The notes under the pieces: generated by a model
Told to the model about the DNA's origin: nothing
Seen by the model: the letters and a program-made list of their open reading frames with translations, nothing else
Databases searched by the model: none
Translations under genes and position numbers: made by a program
Source of the DNA: Rhodospirillales bacterium
GTDB taxonomy: Bacteria; Pseudomonadota; Alphaproteobacteria; Reyranellales; Reyranellaceae
Direction: 5' to 3'
Assembly: GCA_009377525.1 (NCBI GenBank)
Contig: WHTW01000071.1
Span: forward strand, 1 to 37,126
Length of the DNA: 37,126 nt
In this document: one piece after another, positions 16,536 through 23,422 of the stretch
How the letters are laid out: the number at the start of each line of letters is the position of its first letter
Numbering within the stretch: the first letter of the stretch is position 1

Positions 16536-16703
16536 CATCCGATCCACAACAGCTGGCCGGCGGGCCCGTTCGGCAAGGCCGCGGTGCGCGAGGTCGATGG
16601 CGACAATGCCGAAGCAAACTCTCGCGGGCGAAAAGGGCCAGCGAAACTATCCGAAATGCCGCCGGGCCAGGGAAAGGCCCAAATATCGCGGCTTTTTGCG
16701 GGT

Positions 16704-16745
16704 TGAATTCGGATAGGGCACAACTATCCGAATTCATCCGAATTC
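16704..16745. repeat. GAATTCGGATAG palindrome with extra half-site
   Basis: Arms TGAATTCGGATAG (16704-16716) and its exact complement (16724-16736) around GGCACAA, followed at once by another TCCGAATTC (16737-16745). A further CTATCCGAA lies near 16646. It looks like a protein-binding or recombination site rather than a terminator. Confidence 0.6.
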
Positions 16746-16800
16746 CCGGCCCGCCGCCCAACGGTCCGCGAACCCGACCCGTCAAAACCTCTAGGACGAG

Positions 16801-17304
16801 CTACTCGTTCGCGTCGAGCAAGGCGCTCGCCACGCACGGGGTCACGTACTTGCTCACGGCGGGGGACCGATAGCTGGCAAGCTCCCTGATGGTGCCGCTG
16901 CTGATAAACTGGAACTCCGGCGGGGCCACCAGGAAGACGGTGTTGATGTCCGGGGCGATGTCGCAGTTGATGCCATGCATCTCGAATTCGTAGTTGAAAT
17001 CCTGCGCCGCCCGCAGCCCGCGAATGTTGAATCGGATGTCGTGCTGTCTGCAGTAGTCCACCAGCAGGCCGGTAAACTCGCCGATATGGAACGCGCTTCT
17101 GCCCCGGCCGAACCAGGTCATGTGCTCCAATGATCCTTCGATCAGCTTCAGGCGTTTCTCGACCGTGAAGAAGCCGCCGCTCTTCTTTGGATTGACGCCG
17201 ATCATGACGTGCAGTTCATCGACGATGAGGCTTGCGCGACGAATGACATCGAGATGTCCGTGCGTCGTCGGATCGAACGATCCCGCATAAATTCCACGCT
17301 TCAT
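16801..17304 (-). CDS. coaD: Divergent phosphopantetheine adenylyltransferase (CoaD-like)
   Basis: A 167-residue nucleotidyltransferase. CoaD joins 4'-phosphopantetheine and ATP to dephospho-CoA, the fourth step of CoA synthesis. Visible are the phosphate-binding GSFDPTTHGHLD (HxGH, H15/H17), the substrate loop RGLRAAQDFNYEFEMHG and the ISSGTIRE motif. Several positions differ from the usual housekeeping form: GINCDIAPDINTVFLVAPPEFQF replaces the common MNR/LAP/ETVFL/PS type, and NPKKSGGFFTVEKR has an unusual Gly pair. It stands alone, more AT-rich than most neighbours, between two direct repeats. It could be the only coaD of a divergent lineage or a second, acquired copy. Function is probable; essentiality is unknown. 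Confidence 0.85.
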   Translation of the reverse strand: MKRGIYAGSFDPTTHGHLDVIRRASLIVDELHVMIGVNPKKSGGFFTVEKRLKLIEGSLEHMTWFGRGRSAFHIGEFTGLLVDYCRQHDIRFNIRGLRAAQDFNYEFEMHGINCDIAPDINTVFLVAPPEFQFISSGTIRELASYRSPAVSKYVTPCVASALLDANE

Positions 17305-17371
17305 GATTCTGGACCCATGTCCCTGAAGAGTGGTGGAGAGCGTGGCCGAGAAGGACGATCAGTTCCAGCGG

Positions 17372-17560
17372 TGACAGCACTGCTGGCACGCGGGAGAGGC
17401 GACGCTACCGGTAGTATTGGCGTTGCAGACGCCCCCAAGGTGTATCCCGCTCTGGAGCCCCAAAAGTCGCCTTAGCGAAACTGAAAGAGATCACTATAGT
17501 TATTTACTAGTACGGAAGTTTATGCTACGGATGGCCAGTTGCTGCTCTACTCATCGAACG
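17372..17560. repeat. coaD-flanking direct repeat, right copy
   Basis: Diverged direct copy of 16332-16535, starting 1,040 bases later, with shared blocks such as TGACAGCAC, CAAAAGTCGC, GCGAAAC and ATAGTTATT. The gap 17305-17703 holds no supported gene. A short reading from the ATG at 17531 (MASCCSTHRTDY...) lacks a ribosome site and family features. On the minus strand TATAGT lies within it and might serve coaD, without a good -35. Confidence 0.7.
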
Positions 17561-17703
17561 GACTACCGCTCGCGCCGGCTTGCCAATGATGCACTGCATG
17601 CTCGCACCGCAGGGGTCGAGGCCCAATCAAGAACGCGAAAACCGGTTGCGGAAATTGCGATAATTGCGGGAATTCGTTTGTGACCGTGACTGCAATGCAT
17701 GCG

Positions 17704-18792
17704 TCATGCCGCTCTGGCGCGATCCAGCTCCGCCGCACCGGCGCGCAGGCGCGGGATCAGCTCGCGGCCGAAGTCGACCGCGTCCTCGAAGGGATCGAAG
17801 CCCCTGATCAGGAACGAGTGGATGCCGAGCTTGTAGTATTCGAGCATGGCGCGGGCGACCTGCTCGGGCGTGCCGACGAGGCACGACGTGTTACCCATAG
17901 CGCCGGTCGCCTCGGCGATGGGCATCCACAGCCGCTCGTCATGCGTCTCGCCGGCGGCTGCGAAATCAAGCAGCCGGCGCGCGGAATGATCGAGCGGCTT
18001 TTTAGCGTTGCCGAAGCCCGTGGGATCGCCAGGCTTCTGGACCGACGCCAGAATGCGTCGCGCACGGTCCCAGGCCGCCGCCTCGGTGGCGCCGAGGATC
18101 GGCCGGAACGACATGTTGAAGGTGGGCGTGCGGCCAAAGGCGGCCGCCTGGGCACGGAACTCGGCAATGCGCTGCCTGGTCGGCGCCAGCGGCTCGCCGA
18201 ACATGGCGAACACGTCGCAGTGCCTGGAGCCCATGGCCAGCGCGCCCTCCGACGAGCCGCCGAAGAACAGCAGCGGATGCGGTTTCTGGAACGGCTGGAT
18301 GTCGGATTTGGCGCCGCGCACGCGATAGAACTCGCCCGCAAAGTCGAAGCGCTTGGGCGCCGTCCAGGCGAGCTTCATCACCTGGATATATTCGGCGGCG
18401 CGGCGATAGCGCTCCTCCTTGGGCGCGAAATCTCCGTCGCCTTCCTGCTCGGCGTCGCTGGCGCCCGCAATGATGTGGATGGCGATGCGACCTTCGGTCA
18501 GGTGATCGAAGGTGGCGATCTTGCGGGCGGCGAGCGTCGGCGCCACGAAGCCCGGACGATGGGCGATCAGGAAGCCCAGCCGCTCGGTGTGATGGGCGGC
18601 ATATTGCGCCACCAGGAAACCCTCGGCCGACGAGGCCGTGTAGCCGACCAGCGCCAGGTCGAAGCTCGCCTTGTCGTGGGCCTGTGCGTAGGACTTGAGG
18701 TAGGGCGCAGAGATGCCGCCCTTGATGATGTGCACGGTGGCCTCGCCGCTGGGCGGCGCCACGCCGATCATCCCGATGATGCGCACGGGCAT
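17704..18792 (-). CDS. Luciferase-like (SsuD/LLM class) flavin monooxygenase
   Basis: A 362-residue TIM-barrel protein of the bacterial luciferase-like family (PF00296), in the SsuD/alkanesulfonate monooxygenase branch, which uses reduced FMN and O2 to cleave C-S bonds. Family marks include FDLALVGYTASSAEGFLVAQYAAHHTERLGFLIAHRPGF, ATFDHLTEGRIAIHIIAG, EERYRRAAEYIQVMKLAW and PLLFFGGSSEGA. The start at 18792 has GGAGAGGAA upstream; the same frame stays open far beyond it, but only as the shadow of the divergent gene. No flavin reductase or sulfonate transporter is next to it, so the substrate is uncertain. The gene is divergent from the pentapeptide protein across about 75-95 bases. Confidence 0.88.
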   Translation of the reverse strand: MPVRIIGMIGVAPPSGEATVHIIKGGISAPYLKSYAQAHDKASFDLALVGYTASSAEGFLVAQYAAHHTERLGFLIAHRPGFVAPTLAARKIATFDHLTEGRIAIHIIAGASDAEQEGDGDFAPKEERYRRAAEYIQVMKLAWTAPKRFDFAGEFYRVRGAKSDIQPFQKPHPLLFFGGSSEGALAMGSRHCDVFAMFGEPLAPTRQRIAEFRAQAAAFGRTPTFNMSFRPILGATEAAAWDRARRILASVQKPGDPTGFGNAKKPLDHSARRLLDFAAAGETHDERLWMPIAEATGAMGNTSCLVGTPEQVARAMLEYYKLGIHSFLIRGFDPFEDAVDFGRELIPRLRAGAAELDRARAA

Positions 18793-18885
18793 GTGTTCCT
18801 CTCCACGCTGTACCGTCGACGCTTTCCGCGATGCTATCCTGTCCATCCTCCGGGCGTAAGGTCGCCGATGAGAAAGGATGATCGG

Positions 18886-19671
18886 ATGGAAGGCACAACG
18901 CATCGCCCGATCTCCCGGGAAGAGCTTTTGGTGCGGTTGGCGGGCGACCGCGTGTTCAGCGGCGTGCTGTTTCACGCCGATGTCGCCCTGGACGAGCTCG
19001 ATCTCACGGAGGGGCGCTTCGAGCGCTGCCATTTCCAGGCGCCGACCATCCGCGGTGCGGATTTCTCGGGCGCCGCGTTCAGCGACTGCACGTTCGAGCC
19101 GATGCGCCTTGCGAGCTGCAAGCTGGTCAAGACGCGACTGGCTAGCTGCTCCGCTTTCGATGCCGGCAAGAGGAAGGGATGCACCTTCGCCTTTTGCGAC
19201 ATCCACGCCGCCGAGGTCATCAAGTGCAACTTTGCGACCAGCACGTTCGAGCGCTGCGATCTCTACGATGTCAACGCCGTGGACTCGAGCTTTCGCGGCG
19301 TGAGCTTCCGCCAATCGACCTTCACCAGGACGATCTCCCGGCGATCGGTGCTGACGAAGGCCTCCTTCGATGGGTGCAACATCAGTTTCGCCGATCTCTC
19401 GGGCCTGTTCCTGCAGAACTGCGAATTCCGCTCCTGCAAGCTCTCGGAGGCGTCGTTCATCGACACCGATCTCAGCCATGCCACGATGCTGGCCTGCACG
19501 CTCGACCGGGCCGAGTGGGACCGGGCCAAGCTGCGGCAGGCGGATCTTCGCGGATCCAATCTCGCAGGGCTGAATCTGGCGGTCCTCGCCGACCATGCCG
19601 GGCTGAGAATAAGCGACAGCGAGCAGTCGGAAATACTCAAGCAACTTGGTGTCGACGTGTGCGTCTCCTGA
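18886..19671 (+). CDS. Pentapeptide-repeat protein
   Basis: A 261-residue protein made mostly of degenerate A(D/N)LXX/CxF-type pentads, e.g. GADFSGAAFSDCTF, CNFATSTFERCDLYDVNAVDSSFRGVSF, ADLSGLFLQNCEF and QADLRGSNLAGLNL. Such chains fold into a right-handed quadrilateral beta helix. Some mimic DNA and protect gyrase (Qnr, MfpA), but many have no known role. The pattern here is less regular and more cysteine-rich than in Qnr, so no resistance role is claimed. The ATG at 18886 has AAGGA eight bases before it; an in-frame ATG at 18868 is an alternative. No signal peptide. It ends about 125 bases before the bkd operon. Confidence 0.82.
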   Translation: MEGTTHRPISREELLVRLAGDRVFSGVLFHADVALDELDLTEGRFERCHFQAPTIRGADFSGAAFSDCTFEPMRLASCKLVKTRLASCSAFDAGKRKGCTFAFCDIHAAEVIKCNFATSTFERCDLYDVNAVDSSFRGVSFRQSTFTRTISRRSVLTKASFDGCNISFADLSGLFLQNCEFRSCKLSEASFIDTDLSHATMLACTLDRAEWDRAKLRQADLRGSNLAGLNLAVLADHAGLRISDSEQSEILKQLGVDVCVS

Positions 19672-19679
19672 TGGCTCAT

Positions 19680-19730
19680 TGTTTCCAACGCCGCTGCCGC
19701 ATGTTCAACGATGTTGCTTGTTTGGAAACA
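19680..19730. promoter_or_regulatory. Inverted repeat upstream of bkdA1
   Basis: TGTTTCCAA (19680-19688) and its exact complement TTGGAAACA (19722-19730), 33 bases apart, in the only sizeable gap before the bkd operon. The spacing fits a regulator binding two sites or a looped operator. Bkd operons in pseudomonads are activated by the Lrp-type BkdR, but no such gene is in the window. The functional call is speculative. Confidence 0.35.
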
Positions 19731-19796
19731 TCCGGCTGCGCCGTTGATAGGTCGCGCGGCATGGTGTTCCTTTGGCGCGTTGATTAGGAGCCCGTC

Positions 19797-21029
19797 ATGT
19801 CCGAACCGAAAGCGCTGTCGTTTCACGTGCCGGCCCCTGCCGTCCGGCCCGGCGGCACACCGGACTTCACCGACGTGCAGATATCGCGGGCCGGCGAGGT
19901 CGAGCGGCCGCCGGTCGACGTGGCGCCCGAGAAGATCCGCGATCTCGCCTTCAAGATCATCCGCGTCCTCAATCGCGACAGCCAGGCGGTCGGCCCGTGG
20001 GCCGGTCTTTTGAGCGACGCCGAACTGCTGCAAGGGCTGCGCCACATGATGACCCTGCGGGCGTTCGATGCCCGCATGCAGATGGCCCAGCGCCAGGGCA
20101 AGACGTCGTTCTACATGCAGCACATGGGCGAGGAGGCGGTGAGCTGCGCCTTCCGCAAGGCGCTCGAGCCCGGCGACATGAATTTCCCGACCTACCGCCA
20201 GGCCGGGCTGCTGATCGCCGGCGGCTATCCCATGCTCGAGATGATGTGCCAGATCTATTCCAACGAGCTCGATCCCATGAAGGGCCGTCAGCTCCCGGTG
20301 ATGTACTCTTCGCGCGAGCACGGCTTCTTCTCGATCTCGGGCAATCTCGCGACCCAGTACATCCAGGCCGTTGGCTGGGCGATGGCGTCGGCCATCAAGG
20401 GCGACACCAGGATCGCCGCCGGCTGGATCGGCGACGGCTCGACCGCCGAATCGGATTTCCATGCCGCGCTGGTCTTCGCCTCGACCTACAAGGCGCCGGT
20501 GGTGCTGAACATCGTCAACAATCAGTGGGCGATCTCGACCTTCCAGGGCATCGCCCGCGGCGGCTCGGGCACCTTCGCCGCGCGCGGCCTGGGCTTCGGC
20601 ATTCCCGCGCTCAGGGTCGACGGCAACGACTATCCCGCCGTGTACGCGGTGGCGAAGTGGGCGGTCGAGCGCGCCCGCCGCAATCTCGGACCGACGCTGG
20701 TCGAATACGTGACTTATCGCGTCGGCGCGCATTCGACGTCGGACGATCCCACGGCCTACCGGCCGAAGACCGAGTCCGACGCCTGGCCGCTCGGCGATCC
20801 CGTGCTGCGCCTGAAGAACCACCTGATCCTGCGTGGCGTCTGGTCGGAGGAGCGCCACAAGCAGGCCGAGGCCGAGATCATGTCCGAGGTCATCGCCGTC
20901 CAGAAGGAAGCCGAGACCCACGGCACCCTGCATACCGGCCCGCATCCCTCGGCGCGCGACATGTTCGAGGGCGTCTTCGAGGAGATGCCGCCGCACCTGC
21001 GCCGCCAGCGCCAGCAGGGAGGGGTGTGA
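19797..21029 (+). CDS. bkdA1: Branched-chain 2-oxoacid dehydrogenase E1 alpha subunit
   Basis: A 410-residue E1 alpha subunit, the same length as Pseudomonas putida BkdA1 and closely similar along its length (e.g. GRQLPVMYSSREHGFFSISGNLATQ and QAVGWAMASAIKGDTRIA). The thiamine-diphosphate/Mg motif runs from GDG (212-214) to NN (241-242). With the beta subunit it decarboxylates the 2-oxo acids of valine, leucine and isoleucine and passes the acyl group to the lipoyl arm of E2. The N-terminal extension LSFHVPAPAVRPGGTPDF is typical of the bacterial Bkd branch and unlike pyruvate dehydrogenase. TAGGAG precedes the ATG. First gene of the operon; a REP-like element separates it from bkdA2. Confidence 0.95.
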   Translation: MSEPKALSFHVPAPAVRPGGTPDFTDVQISRAGEVERPPVDVAPEKIRDLAFKIIRVLNRDSQAVGPWAGLLSDAELLQGLRHMMTLRAFDARMQMAQRQGKTSFYMQHMGEEAVSCAFRKALEPGDMNFPTYRQAGLLIAGGYPMLEMMCQIYSNELDPMKGRQLPVMYSSREHGFFSISGNLATQYIQAVGWAMASAIKGDTRIAAGWIGDGSTAESDFHAALVFASTYKAPVVLNIVNNQWAISTFQGIARGGSGTFAARGLGFGIPALRVDGNDYPAVYAVAKWAVERARRNLGPTLVEYVTYRVGAHSTSDDPTAYRPKTESDAWPLGDPVLRLKNHLILRGVWSEERHKQAEAEIMSEVIAVQKEAETHGTLHTGPHPSARDMFEGVFEEMPPHLRRQRQQGGV

Positions 21030-21047
21030 TGTCTTTGCTCGGAGCTC

Positions 21048-21112
21048 ATGCTCTCCCGGACCGCGGGCGTCTCGCCCGCCTCATGAGCGGGCCAGAGGCC
21101 CGCGCTCCCATG
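21048..21112. repeat. REP-like element, copy E, inside the bkd operon
   Basis: GGACCGCGGGCGTCTCGCCCGC-CTCATGA faces an inverted unit ending GCGCTCC, filling most of the 93-base gap between bkdA1 and bkdA2. The bkdA2 ribosome site (GAGGA, 21112-21116) starts right at its edge, so folding of the RNA could affect E1 beta translation. Confidence 0.75.
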
Positions 21113-21122
21113 AGGATGAACG

Positions 21123-22136
21123 ATGCCTCGTAAAACCATGGTCGAGGCGATCCGCGACGCCATGGACGTCTGCATGAAGCGCGACGACAACGTCGTCGTG
21201 TTCGGCGAGGACGTCGGCTACTTCGGCGGCGTCTTCCGCTGCACCCAGGGCCTGCAGCAGAAATACGGTTCCAACCGCGTCTTCGACACGCCGATCAACG
21301 AGTCGGGCATCGTCGGCGCCGCCGTCGGCATGGCAGCCTACGGCCTGCGACCATGCGTGGAAATCCAGTTCGCCGACTACATGTATCCGGCCTACGACCA
21401 GATCGTGTCCGAGGCGGCGCGCCTGCGCTACCGCTCCAACGGCCAGTTCACCGCGCCCATCGTCGTGCGCATGCCGACCGGCGGCGGCATCTTCGGCGGC
21501 CAGACGCACAGCCAGAGTCCCGAAGCGCTGTTCACCCACGTCTCGGGATTGAAGACCGTCGTGCCGTCCAACCCCTACGACGCCAAGGGCCTGCTGATCT
21601 CCGCCATCGAGGACAACGATCCGGTGATCTTCCTCGAGCCCAAGCGGCTCTATAACGGCCCGTTCGACGGCCATCACGAGCGGCCGGTGACGCCGTGGGC
21701 GCGCCATCCGCAGGGCGAGGTGCCCGACGGCCACTACACGGTGCCGCTCGGCAAGGCCGCGATCCGGCGCGAGGGCAGCGCCGTGACCGTGCTGGCCTAC
21801 GGCACCATGGTCTATGTCGCCGAGACGGCGGCGCAGGAGACTGGCGTCGATGCCGAGGTCATCGACCTGCGCACGCTCTTGCCCTACGACCTCGAGACGA
21901 TCGTGGCGTCGGTGAAGAAGACCGGGCGCTGCGTCGTCGTCCACGAGGCGACGCTGACCTCGGGCTACGGCGCGGAGTTGAGCGCGCTTGTCCAAGAGAA
22001 CTGCTTCTACAATCTCGAGGCGCCGGTGATGCGCGTCACCGGCTGGGACACGCCCTATCCGCACGCCCAGGAGTGGGACTACTTCCCCGGGCCGGCGCGC
22101 ATCGGCCGCGCGCTCAAGGCCGTGATGGAGGCCTGA
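21123..22136 (+). CDS. bkdA2: Branched-chain 2-oxoacid dehydrogenase E1 beta subunit
   Basis: A 337-residue transketolase-like beta subunit (P. putida BkdA2 has 339). Visible are the N-terminal FGEDVGYFGGVFRCTQGLQ, the thiamine-site FDTPINESGIVGAAVG (with the conserved Glu), EIQFADYMYPAYDQIVSEAARLRYRSNG and the C-terminal transketolase domain VLAYGTMVYVA...VIDLRTLLPYD. It forms an alpha2beta2 tetramer with BkdA1. The ATG at 21123 has GAGGA six bases upstream. The bkdB start follows its stop by one base, so the genes are translationally coupled. Nothing unusual in the protein itself. Confidence 0.95.
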   Translation: MPRKTMVEAIRDAMDVCMKRDDNVVVFGEDVGYFGGVFRCTQGLQQKYGSNRVFDTPINESGIVGAAVGMAAYGLRPCVEIQFADYMYPAYDQIVSEAARLRYRSNGQFTAPIVVRMPTGGGIFGGQTHSQSPEALFTHVSGLKTVVPSNPYDAKGLLISAIEDNDPVIFLEPKRLYNGPFDGHHERPVTPWARHPQGEVPDGHYTVPLGKAAIRREGSAVTVLAYGTMVYVAETAAQETGVDAEVIDLRTLLPYDLETIVASVKKTGRCVVVHEATLTSGYGAELSALVQENCFYNLEAPVMRVTGWDTPYPHAQEWDYFPGPARIGRALKAVMEA

Positions 22137-22137
22137 C

Positions 22138-23421
22138 ATGGGGACCCGCATTGTCAAACTGCCCGATGTCGGTGAAGGCGTGGCCGAGGCCGAGATCGTC
22201 GAATGGCATGTCGAGGTTGGCCAGTCGGTGCTGGAGGACCAGATCCTCGCCGCCGTCATGACCGACAAGGCGACGGTCGAGATCCCCTCGCCGGTCGCCG
22301 GCAAGGTCTTGGCGCTGGGCGGCGAAGTCGGCAGCGTGCTCGCGGTCGGCTCCGAGCTGGTCCGTCTCGAAGTGGCGGGCGAGGGCAATGTCGAGGTGGC
22401 GGCCGCACCGCGCGAAGCGGCACCGCCAGCGCATCTGCCAGCCGAGCGGCTGACCACGCCGGCGCCGACACCCAAGGCGCCCGAGCCCGCGCCGGTGGAG
22501 GCGCCGTCGCCCGTCGCCCGCGGATCGCTGGGACCGCCGCGGCCGGCCGGCGAGAAGCCGCTCGCTTCCCCGGCGGTGCGTCGCCGTGCCCGCGAGGCCG
22601 GTGTCGATCTGCGCCAGGTGCGCGGCAGCGGCCCCGCCGGTCGCATCACGCACGATGACCTCGACGTCTTCCTGAAGAGCGGGCCGCAGGCCGGCGCGTC
22701 CGGCGGCGGCCGCGTCGCGCGCACCGAGGTCGAGACCGTCAAGGTCATCGGCCTGCGCCGGCGAATCGCCCAGAAGATGGCCGAGTCCAAGCGCCGCGCC
22801 GCGCACTTCTCCTATGTCGAGGAGGTCGATGTCACGGCGCTGGAGGAGCTGCGTGCCAGGCTCAACGCCGAGAACCCGGACCGGCCGCGGCTGACGCTGA
22901 TGCCGTTCCTGATGCAGGCGCTGGTGCGCGCGGTCGCCGACTTCCCCGAGATGAACGCTCTGTACGACGACGAGGCCGAGACCATCGAACGCCATGCCGG
23001 TGTACATATCGGCATCGCCACCCAGACGCCGTCGGGCCTCATGGTGCCGGTGGCGCGTCACTGCGAGGCGCGCGGCCTGTGGGACTGCGCGGCCGAGGTG
23101 CGGCGGCTCGCCGAGGCGGCGCGCAACGGCCAGGCGACGCGCGCCGAACTCTCCGGCTCGACCATCACCATCACCAGCCTCGGCCCGCTCGGCGGCATCG
23201 TCACCACGCCGGTGATCAACCGGCCGGAGGTGGCGATCATCGGCGTCAACCGGCAGGTCGTGCGGCCGGTGTGGCAGGGCGCGGAGTTCGTGCCGCGCAC
23301 CATGATGAACCTCTCCTCGTCGTTCGATCACCGGGTGATCGACGGCTACAACGCCGCGCAATTCGTGCAGCGCATAAAGGGCCTGCTCGAGGCGCCGGCG
23401 ACGATTTTCATAGAGGCGTGA
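22138..23421 (+). CDS. bkdB: Branched-chain 2-oxoacid dehydrogenase E2 (dihydrolipoyl acyltransferase)
   Basis: A 427-residue E2 with one lipoyl domain (residues 1-80, lipoylated lysine K44 in VMTDKATVEIP), a Pro/Ala-rich linker (95-140), a peripheral subunit-binding domain (about 143-180, SPAVRRRAREAGVDLRQVRGSG) and the catalytic acyltransferase domain (about 200-427) ending with the active-site SSSFDHRVIDG (H398, D402). It moves the branched acyl group from the lipoyl arm to CoA and forms the core of the complex. A single lipoyl domain is standard for Bkd E2. Coupled to bkdA2 upstream (one-base gap) and lpdV downstream (one-base gap). Confidence 0.95.
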   Translation: MGTRIVKLPDVGEGVAEAEIVEWHVEVGQSVLEDQILAAVMTDKATVEIPSPVAGKVLALGGEVGSVLAVGSELVRLEVAGEGNVEVAAAPREAAPPAHLPAERLTTPAPTPKAPEPAPVEAPSPVARGSLGPPRPAGEKPLASPAVRRRAREAGVDLRQVRGSGPAGRITHDDLDVFLKSGPQAGASGGGRVARTEVETVKVIGLRRRIAQKMAESKRRAAHFSYVEEVDVTALEELRARLNAENPDRPRLTLMPFLMQALVRAVADFPEMNALYDDEAETIERHAGVHIGIATQTPSGLMVPVARHCEARGLWDCAAEVRRLAEAARNGQATRAELSGSTITITSLGPLGGIVTTPVINRPEVAIIGVNRQVVRPVWQGAEFVPRTMMNLSSSFDHRVIDGYNAAQFVQRIKGLLEAPATIFIEA

Positions 23422-23422
23422 G

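Noticed and set aside
16509..16702. Reading after the left-repeat promoter (LASVALCIVHP...RLFAG)
   Set aside because: Peptide-like, but no ATG, GTG or TTG start after the upstream stop and no ribosome site.
18793..19644. N-terminal extension of the monooxygenase frame across the pentapeptide gene
   Set aside because: It is the reverse of a real repeat protein; the monooxygenase has a good ribosome site at 18792 and normal length from there.
19263..20996. 577-residue minus-strand reading over bkdA1
   Set aside because: Shadow of the well-supported E1 alpha gene; composition and lack of motifs are typical of antisense readings in GC-rich DNA.
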